Assembly: GCF_007896435.1 (NCBI RefSeq)
Contig: NZ_VCBL01000001.1
Coordinates: 1,698,271-1,762,270 of the forward strand
Direction: 5' to 3'
Length of the DNA: 64,000 bases
From: Rummeliibacillus suwonensis
Lineage (GTDB): Bacteria > Bacillota > Bacilli > Bacillales_A > Planococcaceae
In this document: piece after piece, positions 52,765 to 63,142 of the stretch
Layout of the letters: each line of letters opens with the position of its first letter
How positions within the stretch are numbered: the stretch's first letter is position 1
Position numbers and translations under genes: made by a program
The notes under the pieces: model-generated
What the model saw: the letters and a program-made list of their open reading frames with translations, nothing else
Told to the model about the DNA's origin: nothing
Database searches by the model: none

Positions 52765-54249
52765 CTAAGGCACCTCTCTTTCAATGATAAACTTCGATCT
52801 TTTTTTACTGCCAACCATCTCTTTTAATGTGTTCAATAGATAAGTAAAACGTTCTAGTTTCAAAAGGATGGATAATCCTACATAAATAATGACTCCCAGT
52901 GTGATCTGTACAATTAGCATGATGATAGGTAATAACTTTAGCCAATGGATCGTATATACCATTGCTCCCATAATCAGCGCTAATGCTAAAGAAGGAACAA
53001 TATCTTTGCATTGTTCCTGAATACTATAATGAAGAAGTTTTACATTAGGTGTTGCATTGATAAAAAAGGAGATAACGCCACTCACGAACACCCCCAATGC
53101 TAATGTATGTGCTCCAAACGGTACACTAATGACTAAAATAGTAAACGATATGATTGTTTTGATAATTTCCAACTTTAAAAAAAGATCGCTTCTTCCTAAT
53201 GCATTAATCGCTTGCAAATTAGCAGAATGAATTGGGAAAAATGCATAGGCAGCACAAAATATTTGAAGGAATGGCACAACTTTTGACCATTTATCTGTTA
53301 ATAATATCTGTATCAATGGATCTGCAATAACAGCTAAACCAATCATTACAGGAAATATGATAAACGTACCTGTAACAATAGATCTTCTGACAATTTCTTT
53401 TAGTCTTTTTGTATTATCTTGATAGGATGATAATGTTGGTAGCATCACAGATTGTATAGCTCCATTGATATTACTAGCTATTAAGTTAGGAAACTGTTCT
53501 CCTCTATTGTAAAATCCGAGTATAGCAGGACTAAACATTTTCCCGACGATCAGACTTTGTAAATTCATATAAAGCGTATCTAATAAATCCGAAACTAAAA
53601 GCTTCCATCCAAATGCAAAAAGGCTTTTGATTTTTTCCATCGAAAAAGTAAGCTGAGGCCTCCAGCTAAGTACGAGCCATAGGATGAAGGTAAGAACGAA
53701 TTGATTCGATAATTGTTGACCTACGATGGCCCACACACCCAAATTTAAATAGGCCATAACGATACCGATTGTTCCTGACACCATAATGGCTCCTAAACTA
53801 CTAACAAACAATTTTTTAAACTGCATATATCGTGCAATGACAGCGATTTGAATGGAATTAAGTGCTCCAAAGAATAATAGTAACGACAGGACCCGAAGTA
53901 CAACTATAAAATCCGGCTGTTCAAAAAATATTGCTATAAAAGGCGCAGCCAAAAAAAGAATGAGATAAAGTATAGTTGCAATAACAATGTTAAAATAGAA
54001 CACGGAAGAAAAATCTACCTCATCCGCATCTTTCTTTTGAATAAGGGCGGTATTAAAGCCACTTTGTACTAAAACTCTTGCAATTGTTACAAAAATCATG
54101 ACCAGAACGATCAGTCCAAATTGCTCTGGTTTTAGAAAACGTGTTAACACAATGATAATGATGAGCTGAATTCCCTGTACGCCACATCGTTCTAACATTC
54201 TCCATAATAAAGAGGAGATCACTTTTGATTTTGTTATTTCATAGCCCAC
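52765..54249 (-). CDS. wzx: Polysaccharide flippase, WzxC/TuaB type
   Basis: This 494-residue protein has about 12-14 membrane segments and the polysaccharide-flippase pattern: L-L-W-R-M-L-E-R, V-L-T-R-F-L-K-P-E-Q-F-G, and L-G-F-Y-N-R-G-E-Q-F-P. It should flip the undecaprenyl-linked repeat unit to the outer face for polymerisation. The start is GTG at 54249, overlapping the upstream glycosyltransferase by 16 bases. Confidence 0.9.
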   Translation of the reverse strand: MGYEITKSKVISSLLWRMLERCGVQGIQLIIIIVLTRFLKPEQFGLIVLVMIFVTIARVLVQSGFNTALIQKKDADEVDFSSVFYFNIVIATILYLILFLAAPFIAIFFEQPDFIVVLRVLSLLLFFGALNSIQIAVIARYMQFKKLFVSSLGAIMVSGTIGIVMAYLNLGVWAIVGQQLSNQFVLTFILWLVLSWRPQLTFSMEKIKSLFAFGWKLLVSDLLDTLYMNLQSLIVGKMFSPAILGFYNRGEQFPNLIASNINGAIQSVMLPTLSSYQDNTKRLKEIVRRSIVTGTFIIFPVMIGLAVIADPLIQILLTDKWSKVVPFLQIFCAAYAFFPIHSANLQAINALGRSDLFLKLEIIKTIISFTILVISVPFGAHTLALGVFVSGVISFFINATPNVKLLHYSIQEQCKDIVPSLALALIMGAMVYTIHWLKLLPIIMLIVQITLGVIIYVGLSILLKLERFTYLLNTLKEMVGSKKRSKFIIEREVP

Positions 54250-55208
54250 CTAACCAACTTCTTTCTTGTCAATTTTAGAAAGTTCAGTAGTGCTGGACAA
54301 TATTGACTCATTGTTATCATGCATTTTCTTTTAAAGTCTAATGTTGAATATATGTTATATAACTGTCCTGATTTTATATCGCTAAACTTTCTTTGCTCCA
54401 CTAATAGAAAAAAATGATTCCGAAGCTTCGTATTTTCTATGACATGTTCATATTGATAATTTGTATAGATATTTAACTCGTCTAGCATTTTGGCAATATG
54501 ATGAAAATGTTCTTTTCGATCTTCCATATTTGAAAAATTTAGCGCAGTCCATGAATTGGCATCCCCAACCCGATAGGCGGACATACTATCATCCATATAA
54601 TAAACCGTTCCTAATAGTGCTAGATGAATAGCTAACGGGTAATCTCCTACTGGTGAAGCTTCAACAAACTTTGGCTTTTTTTGAACCATTGCTGTTAAAC
54701 AAAGCATGGAGTTAGTAAGGAAAAGACCTCCTCCTCCTGCTATCACATCAGAAACACTAACAATCGTGCTTTCCTTATATGAACGATATTGTGCTAGCAA
54801 TTTTTTCTCCGATGCAGTCACTATATTGCCTGCATGAACACATAAACTGCATTTTGGATGTTTTTCCATATAATCTACTTGTTTTTGTAGCTTACATGGA
54901 TCTATCCAGTAATCATCGCCTTCACAGATAGCCAAATATTTTCCCTTTGCTCTCTTACTATTAAAATTTTCTACTGCTACACCTTTTGAATATTGATTTT
55001 CTAGTTGATAGATTGGTTTGATAATTTCAGGATACCTTTTCTCATACGCTCGAATAATTTCCGCCGTTCGATCTGTAGACGCATCATCATGGATTAATAT
55101 TTCATACTTGAAATTGGTCTGCTGCATTAAAAAACTATCGAGCGCATCCGCTATATACTGTTCATGGTTATATGTTATACAGTCAATACTGACTAAAATA
55201 TTCTCCAT
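54234..55208 (-). CDS. Family 2 glycosyltransferase
   Basis: This 324-residue protein has a GT-A fold: V-S-I-D-C-I-T-Y-N-H-E, I-L-I-H-D-D-A-S-T-D-R-T for the nucleotide, and C-E-G-D-D-Y-W as the DxD-like site. It is a soluble or membrane-associated enzyme adding one sugar to the lipid-linked unit. The sugar cannot be told. A 62-base gap separates it from the next enzyme upstream. Confidence 0.88.
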   Translation of the reverse strand: MENILVSIDCITYNHEQYIADALDSFLMQQTNFKYEILIHDDASTDRTAEIIRAYEKRYPEIIKPIYQLENQYSKGVAVENFNSKRAKGKYLAICEGDDYWIDPCKLQKQVDYMEKHPKCSLCVHAGNIVTASEKKLLAQYRSYKESTIVSVSDVIAGGGGLFLTNSMLCLTAMVQKKPKFVEASPVGDYPLAIHLALLGTVYYMDDSMSAYRVGDANSWTALNFSNMEDRKEHFHHIAKMLDELNIYTNYQYEHVIENTKLRNHFFLLVEQRKFSDIKSGQLYNIYSTLDFKRKCMITMSQYCPALLNFLKLTRKKLVRWAMK

Positions 55209-55270
55209 CTAACACAAAACTCCTGACTTCTTTATCATATTTTGGAAAATGCTCTAAAAGATAATCTAGG

Positions 55271-56269
55271 CTAAAATAACTTATGTTTGACAAACCAAAG
55301 AGATTTACAGATAGCTATACATACGTTAAAACCAAAAGCTCTGCATATGAAAGCAGTCGTTTTTTTAACAAAGCCCTTGCCGCATTTCAGAAAGATATCA
55401 TTTTCCTTCAGCAATCTGATCATATTCCTTCTTTCATTTTTTCTTAATTTTCCCGAAAACCATATGGCAACAAAATATCGTGTACAAAGATTATTTAAAA
55501 GTCGCATTTTAAGCGATTCATCCATATCCAGCGCATCATCCATCAATTTTTTATACCAAAATTTCGAGATGAAAATACCATCTTCTAAATTTTCACTTGA
55601 AAAGTCAGAGGTAATAGAGCCCGTTCTTTCTCGTCTATAGACGTATACAGATTTATCAACATATGTTATGCTCTTTGCCTTTAAAAAAATTTGAGGGGTC
55701 CATAGCATATCCTCGTACTTCTTTCCTTTTTCAAAAAACAATTGATGCTGAATGATATAGTCTCTTTTAATAAGGTAAAGAACAGCAAACCAATTGAATC
55801 CTGGATTATGCGTAAAAATATGTTTTAGAAATGTTGGACCATCTGCTTTCGTCAGTTCTTCATTCATATTTAAGTGAGAATCTACTATTATATTTTTCTG
55901 CTGGTAAAAATTTTTATATCTAAAAAACAGAAAATCTAGATCCTTATATTTTTTTAGTATCTTTACTACATCACTTAAGAAATCTTCTGACCAAAAATCA
56001 TCAGAATCCAAAAATAGTAAGTAATCTCCTGAAGCATTTAAAATGCCATCATTTCTTGCTTCCGATAAACCTTCATTTTTTTTATTGATCAGTTTGATAA
56101 AAGTATAATTTTCCACATAATTTTCGCATATGCTTTTACTTCCATCTGTTGAGCCATCATTGATCAGCAAAATTTCCTTATTATCATAAGATTGCATCAA
56201 GACGCTTTCAATACATTGTGTTAGATACTCCTCAACATTGTATACAGGAATAATGACACTAATTTTCAT
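55271..56269 (-). CDS. Family 2 glycosyltransferase, EpsJ-like
   Basis: This 332-residue protein has V-I-I-P-V-Y-N-V-E-E-Y-L, L-I-N-D-G-S-T-D-G-S, S-E-A-R-N-D-G and F-L-D-S-D-D-F-W as the metal site. The C-terminal third is helical and basic, a usual membrane-association region. It adds a sugar to the repeat unit. It begins 19 bases after the polymerase gene. Confidence 0.9.
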   Translation of the reverse strand: MKISVIIPVYNVEEYLTQCIESVLMQSYDNKEILLINDGSTDGSKSICENYVENYTFIKLINKKNEGLSEARNDGILNASGDYLLFLDSDDFWSEDFLSDVVKILKKYKDLDFLFFRYKNFYQQKNIIVDSHLNMNEELTKADGPTFLKHIFTHNPGFNWFAVLYLIKRDYIIQHQLFFEKGKKYEDMLWTPQIFLKAKSITYVDKSVYVYRRERTGSITSDFSSENLEDGIFISKFWYKKLMDDALDMDESLKMRLLNNLCTRYFVAIWFSGKLRKNERRNMIRLLKENDIFLKCGKGFVKKTTAFICRAFGFNVCIAICKSLWFVKHKLF

Positions 56270-56288
56270 TTAAAATGACCCCTTGTTC

Positions 56289-57416
56289 TTATTCATCTAG
56301 AAAATCGATATATCTGTTTTTAAAATAGTAATCATTTTTGTGGAAAATATTTGTATACGGTGTTTGGAAAGAATCTACAGAATCTAGCCCTGTTAGTTTT
56401 TCTAAAGAATTCAACTCCTTGGTTAAATAAAGAGCACTTAAAGCGATCAAGCAGATTGCATAAATTAATTTGTTCACTTGATCCTTATATAAATAATAAA
56501 AATTTGCTAATAGAATAATATTCAAAAGCCCTCCATAGAGCGCTATTCTTGCTGCAGTAATTTCAGAGAATTTCAATAAAAAATAGAAGCAATAGCTGAT
56601 GATATAGACATTGATGATTCGTTTTGAGTATCCACCTTTGGATGTATAAGCATCGTAATAGAAAAAAATAATACATAAAAAAATAATTCGAATCGTACTT
56701 TGAAAATCAAAAATATTATTGAGCCCATTACTGAATGCTGTGTAGGGTAAAATCCGATCCATAAAGGGGATCCAAGCCAAACGTTGGATAAAAGCACCAA
56801 CAGGTAATAGCGAGATAAAAATACTAAATAATACAAAATAAATAAGTGTTTTTTTCTTAAAATGAATTTTAGAAACTAAATATAGTGGTATTAATATAAT
56901 GGAAGAGGTGTGAACAAAAGATAATACTATCGTGATGATGATAAGTTTCAAGAATTTATTTTTCTCGATACACTGGAGTAAATAATATATACCTATCGCT
57001 AAAGTCATTCCTTGCCTTAATCCGCTAAATGTCCATACAAAATAATAAAAGCAAAAATAAAGAAAAAGCGAAAGTGTTGGATTTTCACTATATTTCCTGC
57101 ATATTTTGCTAATGTAGTACAAGTTGATCATGGCAATAACCATAAGATATTGTTGATAAGAAAAACCTATACTTTTTAACAAGGACCCAAAAAGTCGAAA
57201 GAGAATTTCTTGTTGATCTAAACCAAACGAAAATTCATGAATAGGTGATTCATCTAAGCGATTAAATAAATATTCATATGCAAAATAATCCGGACCTACT
57301 CCATATCGAAAGAACGCTAAACATGCTAAAGAAATGAAAAATAGCATAAAAAGGATTTTACTCCTACCATTTATAAAGGAAAAAATCAGTCCTAAAACAT
57401 AAACGGCATAATACAT
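56289..57416 (-). CDS. EpsG-family polysaccharide polymerase (Wzy-like)
   Basis: This 375-residue protein has about ten membrane segments and the EpsG pattern: F-R-Y-G-V-G-P-D-Y, an R-Q-G-M motif after the sixth segment, and S-F-V-H-T-S-S-I-I. Proteins of this type polymerise repeat units outside the membrane. It supplies the Wzy role beside the Wzx flippase. The ATG follows GAAGGTG. Confidence 0.88.
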   Translation of the reverse strand: MYYAVYVLGLIFSFINGRSKILFMLFFISLACLAFFRYGVGPDYFAYEYLFNRLDESPIHEFSFGLDQQEILFRLFGSLLKSIGFSYQQYLMVIAMINLYYISKICRKYSENPTLSLFLYFCFYYFVWTFSGLRQGMTLAIGIYYLLQCIEKNKFLKLIIITIVLSFVHTSSIILIPLYLVSKIHFKKKTLIYFVLFSIFISLLPVGAFIQRLAWIPFMDRILPYTAFSNGLNNIFDFQSTIRIIFLCIIFFYYDAYTSKGGYSKRIINVYIISYCFYFLLKFSEITAARIALYGGLLNIILLANFYYLYKDQVNKLIYAICLIALSALYLTKELNSLEKLTGLDSVDSFQTPYTNIFHKNDYYFKNRYIDFLDE

Positions 57417-57449
57417 GATCGAATCACCTTCTTTTTACAGAAACACTAT

Positions 57450-58652
57450 TCACGTAACATTTGTATAAGTGGAAATATATTCGTTAAATCGATCTTCTTT
57501 TTTATATAATTTTGCTCTTTTTATACAATGGTGCATGTAGAGAGGTTTTCCGTTGTTATATACGGTTTCAATTGCCTTATTTAAAGCGTCCATATTTTCC
57601 TTTTCAACTACTATGCCACATTGGTCATTCAAATTCTCCGAGCAACCTCCCGCATCAAATGTAATGACAGGTATTCCACATGCTAACGCTTCTATATTCG
57701 TTGTTCCCATCACTTCTTCTAATGTCGGATTGACAAAAACATCTGCAGCTGAATAGATTTTGGCTAGTTCCTGAACATTTCGAGTATTGCGTATGCCAAT
57801 GATGTTTTTGGGTAGCTTCTCCATTTGTTTTGGTGTTAGCCCTACTAAAACAATGACTGTATTGAGGCTAATTCTTTTTGAAAGCTCTATAAAGTAGTCA
57901 AATCCTTTTTTAGCATTCCATACATTCGCAACGCCCAAAATGATGAACTTGTCCTCTAAATTAAAAGTTTTTCGAAAATCACTTTTAGTAGGCTTAAAAG
58001 CTGCTAGATCAATCCCGTTATTGATAACTTTTATAGGATATGCTCCTAAAAAAGAATCTTTCACTAGATTTGCAAGCCACTTTGACGGAGTCGCGATTGT
58101 TAAGCTTTTCACCCCTGTAAATGTTTCCTGCTTTTTTATATAATTTTCACTAGAATTATCATAAATATAGCTAGATGGGTATGAGCTTGTCTGCGGACAA
58201 TACCCGCATCCGGTTTGCCATTTTCTACATTGAATATAATCAAAGTGCGCACAGTGGCCTGTAATTGCCCAACAATCATGGAGAGTCCAAATAACAGGTT
58301 TATTTGCTTCTTTCAAATAGTCAAATAACATTTCAATATTGATATAATATCCATGAATGTTATGCAAATGGATAATATCTGGATTTAGTTTTTCTACTTT
58401 TTTAATAAAATCTTTTGTTGCTTTTTTGGATCCGAACCCATGCTGATCATATATACGTGTCAAAGCAACATGCGCATAATTATCATACTTCGTCCCTATC
58501 CTAATGATTTTTTCATCCTGTATCGTTGAATCTCTACCATATGCGATGTAACTATCATATCCTTGTTCAAGTAGTAACTGATGAATATCTGTCGCGATTC
58601 GGCCTGTACTACCAATCCCACAAACAGAGTTAATCTGCAATATTTTCTTCAT
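57450..58652 (-). CDS. Family 4 glycosyltransferase
   Basis: This protein of about 400 residues has a GT-B fold: I-G-S-T-G-R-I-A near the start, W-T-L-H-D-C-W-A-I-T-G-H-C, G-V-A-N-V-W-N-A-K-K-G and P-T-L-E-E-V-M-G-T-T-N-I-E-A-L-A-C-G-I-P-V. A Cys-rich stretch near 140-155 (C-R-K-W-Q-T-G-C-G-Y-C) may bind zinc. The ATG at 58652 overlaps the epimerase stop as ATGA. Confidence 0.9.
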   Translation of the reverse strand: MKKILQINSVCGIGSTGRIATDIHQLLLEQGYDSYIAYGRDSTIQDEKIIRIGTKYDNYAHVALTRIYDQHGFGSKKATKDFIKKVEKLNPDIIHLHNIHGYYINIEMLFDYLKEANKPVIWTLHDCWAITGHCAHFDYIQCRKWQTGCGYCPQTSSYPSSYIYDNSSENYIKKQETFTGVKSLTIATPSKWLANLVKDSFLGAYPIKVINNGIDLAAFKPTKSDFRKTFNLEDKFIILGVANVWNAKKGFDYFIELSKRISLNTVIVLVGLTPKQMEKLPKNIIGIRNTRNVQELAKIYSAADVFVNPTLEEVMGTTNIEALACGIPVITFDAGGCSENLNDQCGIVVEKENMDALNKAIETVYNNGKPLYMHHCIKRAKLYKKEDRFNEYISTYTNVT

Positions 58653-59779
58653 CCATTGGTCCTCCAAACAACTCGTTTCACATAATCTGTATAAGATAAG
58701 ATGAGTCGAAGTATTTTATCAGATACATTCGGGATTTCGTAATCGGTCACAGGATAAAGCGTATGTTGCTTTTGAGTTTCTAAAATAGATAAGCCCTGTA
58801 AGATCCGCTCCTTTTTTAAACCGACCATCATAACGGAAGCCTCTTCCATCGCTTCAGGTCTTTCATGAGCTTGTCTTATATTAAGTGCTTTAAATCCTAA
58901 TATGGATGATTCCTCGCTGATTGTTCCGCTATCACTTAAAACAGCCTTTGCTTTTATTTGAAGCTTTACATAATCATTGAAGCCCAATGGTTTTACTGTT
59001 TTTACGAGTGGATGAAAAGGAACCTTTTTTGCCGCAATCCTCTTTCTTGTTCTGGGATGTGTGCTAAAAATAATAGGAAGATGATAGATTGTCGCCATTG
59101 CATTGATGCTTTCTACTAATTCTAGGAAGTTTGTTTCTGAGTTTATATTTTCTTCTCTATGGGCTGATAACACAAAATAATTTCCTTCTTCAAGCTCTAA
59201 TTCTTCTAGCATGTTTGAATTTTTAATATCCTCTTCTCTTGAATGGAGGACTTCAAACATGGGACTACCTGTCTTAATAATTCGGTCAGCAGGTAATCCT
59301 TCTCTCAACAAATAGTCTCTAGCTATATCACTATAGGTTAAGTTAATATCAGCTATATGGTCGACAATTTTCCGATTTGTTTCTTCGGGTACGCGCTGAT
59401 CAAAGCATCGATTTCCAGCTTCCATATGAAAAATAGGGATATGCCTTCTTTTCGCGGCAATGGCACATAAGCAACTGTTGGTATCACCTAGAACCAGAAA
59501 GGCATCTGGTGTTACTTCTTCTAGAATAGGATCGATTTTCGCTAAAATATTGCCAATCGTTTCAACCGGCGTACCTGCTGCTGCATTTAAGAAATAGTCG
59601 GGTTTTTTCAAGTTAAAATCATGGAAAAATACTTCATTTAACTCATAATCATAGTTTTGACCTGTGTGTATAAGCGTATGTTCAATAGCATCGGACTCTT
59701 CTAATTTACGAATAACAGCAGACAATCGAATGATTTCGGGTCTAGTTCCAACAACAGTCATGACACTCAATTTCTTCAT
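58649..59779 (-). CDS. capG: Non-hydrolysing UDP-sugar 2-epimerase, CapG/FnlC type
   Basis: This 376-residue GT-B-fold epimerase has V-G-T-R-P-E-I-I-R-L, H-T-G-Q-N-Y-D, L-V-L-G-D-T-N, H-M-E-A-G-N-R and D-S-G-T-I-S-E-E-S. Directly after CapE and CapF it should carry out the final C2 epimerisation that yields UDP-L-FucNAc. WecB-type UDP-ManNAc formation is the alternative, but the gene order favours FucNAc. The start is an ATG with GGAGG. Confidence 0.92.
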   Translation of the reverse strand: MKKLSVMTVVGTRPEIIRLSAVIRKLEESDAIEHTLIHTGQNYDYELNEVFFHDFNLKKPDYFLNAAAGTPVETIGNILAKIDPILEEVTPDAFLVLGDTNSCLCAIAAKRRHIPIFHMEAGNRCFDQRVPEETNRKIVDHIADINLTYSDIARDYLLREGLPADRIIKTGSPMFEVLHSREEDIKNSNMLEELELEEGNYFVLSAHREENINSETNFLELVESINAMATIYHLPIIFSTHPRTRKRIAAKKVPFHPLVKTVKPLGFNDYVKLQIKAKAVLSDSGTISEESSILGFKALNIRQAHERPEAMEEASVMMVGLKKERILQGLSILETQKQHTLYPVTDYEIPNVSDKILRLILSYTDYVKRVVWRTNG

Positions 59780-59782
59780 TCA

Positions 59783-60892
59783 TTAAACCTCCAGGAAGTA
59801 AGTATCCGGTTTGTCAGGTTCAAAGCATTCATTTACCCACATAACGGTTACTAGATCCCTGTCGCCCACATTGACAATGGAATGTGTATAGCCAGTGGGG
59901 ATGTCCACAACTTCCAGTTTTCCTCCACTTACTCGATATTCAATGATTTCATGTGAATCCAGTTTTCTAAAACGGATCAGTCCTTCGCCACTCACCACTA
60001 AGAATTTTTCGTTTTTCGTATGATGCCAGTGATTTCCTTTTGTTATGCCTGGCTTTGAAATATTGACGGAAATTTGGCCTCTTTCGGGTGTTCTTAAAAA
60101 TTCTGTAAATGCGCCTCGATGATCTGCATTCATTTTCAAATGGTATGAGAATTCTTTTTCAGGTAAAAAACTTAAATACGTACTGTAAAGCTTTTTCGTT
60201 AATGCATCCTCCATATTGGGAATCGTCAAATTCTTTCTACTTTCTCTGAAACTCTTTATAAGCTCTGCTAATTTTCCAAGCTTCACTTTATAGGCTATAG
60301 GTATAGCACAGAAATGATCTTGAGCATTCACCCTCCCTGCTAGCAGCTTTAAGAACTCATCGATTACATCATCGATATAACATAGAGTGAGTTCTGCATC
60401 TGGATTACTAATTTGAATATCTATATTTCTTGAGATATTATGACAGAATGTTGCGATGACTGTGTTATAGTTGGGTTTACTCCATTTGCCAAATACATTC
60501 GCAAGACGGTAAATATAAACCTCTGCACCTGTCTTCGAGGAATATTCCAATAATAGATTTTCCGCTACTCTCTTACTTTTTCCATAAAGATTCTCTTGTT
60601 CAGCCTGAATGGAAGAAGTAAAAAGAACTGGCGCTTTGTTTTCATATTTTTTTAGCTTTTTTAATAAATGATCCGTTAAATGGTAGTTCCCCTCTAAAAA
60701 TTCTTTTTCATTTTTCGGTCTATTCACACCTGCTAGATGAAAAACAAAATCACATTCTTTCGTATACTGATCAAGTAAAGAGGGATCACTTTCTCTTGTG
60801 TACTCGAAAATATCGGTAAAGCCTTTATTTTTTAACTCAGCAATCAGATTTTTCCCTATAAATCCCTTAGCTCCTGTAACAAGAATTTTCAT
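59783..60892 (-). CDS. capF: UDP-sugar reductase CapF/FnlB: SDR plus cupin
   Basis: This 369-residue protein has an N-terminal SDR domain (V-T-G-A-K-G-F-I-G-K-N-L, Y-G-K-S-K-R for the Tyr-Lys) and a C-terminal cupin from about residue 250 with G-N-H-W-H-H-T-K-N-E-K-F for zinc. This pairing is specific for CapF, which epimerises and reduces the CapE product on the way to UDP-L-FucNAc. The gene lies 16 bases after capE and three bases before capG. Confidence 0.94.
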   Translation of the reverse strand: MKILVTGAKGFIGKNLIAELKNKGFTDIFEYTRESDPSLLDQYTKECDFVFHLAGVNRPKNEKEFLEGNYHLTDHLLKKLKKYENKAPVLFTSSIQAEQENLYGKSKRVAENLLLEYSSKTGAEVYIYRLANVFGKWSKPNYNTVIATFCHNISRNIDIQISNPDAELTLCYIDDVIDEFLKLLAGRVNAQDHFCAIPIAYKVKLGKLAELIKSFRESRKNLTIPNMEDALTKKLYSTYLSFLPEKEFSYHLKMNADHRGAFTEFLRTPERGQISVNISKPGITKGNHWHHTKNEKFLVVSGEGLIRFRKLDSHEIIEYRVSGGKLEVVDIPTGYTHSIVNVGDRDLVTVMWVNECFEPDKPDTYFLEV

Positions 60893-60908
60893 CTATTCAT
60901 TCCACCTT

Positions 60909-61946
60909 TTATCTGAGTATATGAATTTCACTGTTCCATTTTTTCAACTCATTTCGCACATAATCCAGTTTTAATAATCTCTCTTTTATTTCATCAATGT
61001 TTAAAATATGTGTATTATTAGAATTGTATTCTTCTACTTTTGTGAGTTTTTGACTACCTTCAATAAAGTATTTATCGTAATTCAGATTTCTTTGGTCTGC
61101 AGGGACCTTAAAAAATCCTCCTAAATCTTCAGCGACAATATATTCTTCTTTTGTCAGAAGTGTTTCATACTGTTTCTCACCATGGCGTGTGCCAATCACT
61201 TTGATGTCATTTTCGGCATGAAAAAGTTCTTTTACTGCTTGTGCTAAATCGCCTATTGTACTCGCCGGTGATTTTTGGACAAAGATATCTCCTGCATCCG
61301 CGTGGTAAAATGCAAAAACCACTAGTTCTACTGCCTCTTCTAAATTCATCAAAAACCTGGTCATGCTTGGATCTGTCACCGTCAACGGTTGTCCACTTTT
61401 AAGCTGTTCGATAAATAAAGGAATAACCGATCCTCGTGATGCCATCACATTCCCATATCTAGTTCCACAAATAAGTGTTTGCTCTGAGTTGACTGTTTTA
61501 GATTTTGCTACAAATACTTTTTCCATCATCGCCTTAGAAATGCCCATCGCATTGATCGGGTAGGCTGCTTTATCGGTAGATAGGCATATCACCTTCCGAA
61601 CACCAAATTCAATGGCCGCTGTTAAAACATGGTCCGTTCCTATTACATTGGTTTTAACGGCTTCAAGTGGAAAAAACTCACAGGATGGTACTTGTTTTAA
61701 TGCTGCTGCATGGAAAATATAATCGACATTGTGCATGGCATCTTTTACACTCGCTAAATCTCTAATATCTCCTAAATAGAATTTGAGTTTTTCACTTTTA
61801 TAGATTTTTCTCATATCATCTTGCTTTTTTTCATCTCTAGAAAAAATACGAATTTCTTTTATATCCGTATTTAGAAACCTTCTCATCACTGCATTCCCAA
61901 AAGAACCAGTACCCCCTGTGATCAGCAATGTTTTTGCTTTGAACAT
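60909..61946 (-). CDS. capE: UDP-GlcNAc 4,6-dehydratase/5-epimerase CapE
   Basis: This 345-residue SDR enzyme has T-G-G-T-G-S-F-G-N-A, A-A-L-K-Q-V-P and S-T-D-K-A-A-Y-P-I-N-A-M-G-I-S-K, where Met replaces the usual Tyr of the catalytic Y-x3-K, as known for CapE-like enzymes. It carries out the first step from UDP-GlcNAc to UDP-L-FucNAc. It starts two bases after the upstream glycosyltransferase stop, with TTGGGGGG as ribosome site. Confidence 0.95.
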   Translation of the reverse strand: MFKAKTLLITGGTGSFGNAVMRRFLNTDIKEIRIFSRDEKKQDDMRKIYKSEKLKFYLGDIRDLASVKDAMHNVDYIFHAAALKQVPSCEFFPLEAVKTNVIGTDHVLTAAIEFGVRKVICLSTDKAAYPINAMGISKAMMEKVFVAKSKTVNSEQTLICGTRYGNVMASRGSVIPLFIEQLKSGQPLTVTDPSMTRFLMNLEEAVELVVFAFYHADAGDIFVQKSPASTIGDLAQAVKELFHAENDIKVIGTRHGEKQYETLLTKEEYIVAEDLGGFFKVPADQRNLNYDKYFIEGSQKLTKVEEYNSNNTHILNIDEIKERLLKLDYVRNELKKWNSEIHILR

Positions 61947-61948
61947 TT

Positions 61949-63136
61949 TTAGCCCCCCAACTTGAATATGGATGATTCTAAAGATGATAGAAAATTTTCC
62001 TTACGAAAATGTTTCGTATAATAAGCGTAGGAATTTTCACCCATCCATTCTTTTTCATGACTTTGACAAAACTTTAGAATCATATTGGCCAATTCTTTTT
62101 CATCCTCAGCAGGGCAACAAAATCCACAGTTAGCTTCTTTTATGACACGGCTTGTCTCCCCGTTGATGGCGCCAATTATTGGTTTACGAGCAGCCATATA
62201 GGACTGTACTTTACCCGGAAGTGTATAGGATATTACCTGGTTATTTTTTAAGGTAATAAGCATCGCATCTGCCATGCTATAAAACTTCGGCATTTCTGTG
62301 ATAGGCCTTCTGCCATAAAAGATCACATTGTGTAACATTAATGCTTGGCTCAGTAATTGGCATTCTTCAAGCCTTGAGCCATCTCCAATAATATGAAAAA
62401 TAATATCTTGATATTCACGTAATAGATGTGCAGCTTTGATGATAGTTTCTACACTTTGCATGTCACCAATATTACCAGCAAAAACTAAATGGAAACGATT
62501 GTGCTCCCTATTTTCTTCCACCTCCAAATACACATCTTCAGCATATTGAGGAAGGTAATCGATTTGATCGATATCCATTTCAAAAGTTGTTTTAAAATAG
62601 TCTTTAAACATGCAAGAAGTAACAGCGATAGCATCTACAGAGTTATAAATCCACTTCGACATTTTTAAAAATGGTTTATAAACAATCGAATTTTCTCTAA
62701 TTCCTCCAGCAGATAAACTAGCAGGCCATAAATCTAAACAATAGAGCAAAATTTTCGTTTGATATTTTTTCTTATAAATAATAGCTGGAATACTCATTGT
62801 GACAGGGGAAAGCTGGTATACTAAAATTCGATCAAACTTTTCTTTTAATAGCAGTGTTTTGAAAGATGCCGAAAGCGTGAAGCTTAAGTAATTCATGAAT
62901 AATCGATATTTCCCGCTGCCTCTCCCTATTTCAAAATTTCGGATAACCTTTACCCCATTGATGAGTTCAGCTCTTTTTTTCCCCTTACGATATTCTTTTA
63001 CCACTATTCCTTCTGGGTAATTTGGAAGACCTGTCAAAACGGTCACATCATGTCCTTTTCCTACTAGCGACTCACAAATATCCGTAATTCGAAAGGGCTC
63101 TGGATAATAGTATTGGCAAATGACTAGTAATTTCAT
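61949..63136 (-). CDS. Family 4 glycosyltransferase, WbuB/CapL-like
   Basis: This 395-residue GT-B enzyme opens L-L-V-I-C-Q-Y-Y-Y-P-E-P-F-R and has V-F-A-G-N-I-G-D and an I-K-A-A-H-L nucleotide region. WbuB-like enzymes transfer L-FucNAc, and this one precedes the FucNAc genes, so transfer of the second sugar (L-FucNAc) is the likely job. The ATG follows AAGGAGG. Confidence 0.88.
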   Translation of the reverse strand: MKLLVICQYYYPEPFRITDICESLVGKGHDVTVLTGLPNYPEGIVVKEYRKGKKRAELINGVKVIRNFEIGRGSGKYRLFMNYLSFTLSASFKTLLLKEKFDRILVYQLSPVTMSIPAIIYKKKYQTKILLYCLDLWPASLSAGGIRENSIVYKPFLKMSKWIYNSVDAIAVTSCMFKDYFKTTFEMDIDQIDYLPQYAEDVYLEVEENREHNRFHLVFAGNIGDMQSVETIIKAAHLLREYQDIIFHIIGDGSRLEECQLLSQALMLHNVIFYGRRPITEMPKFYSMADAMLITLKNNQVISYTLPGKVQSYMAARKPIIGAINGETSRVIKEANCGFCCPAEDEKELANMILKFCQSHEKEWMGENSYAYYTKHFRKENFLSSLESSIFKLGG

Positions 63137-63142
63137 CAGCCT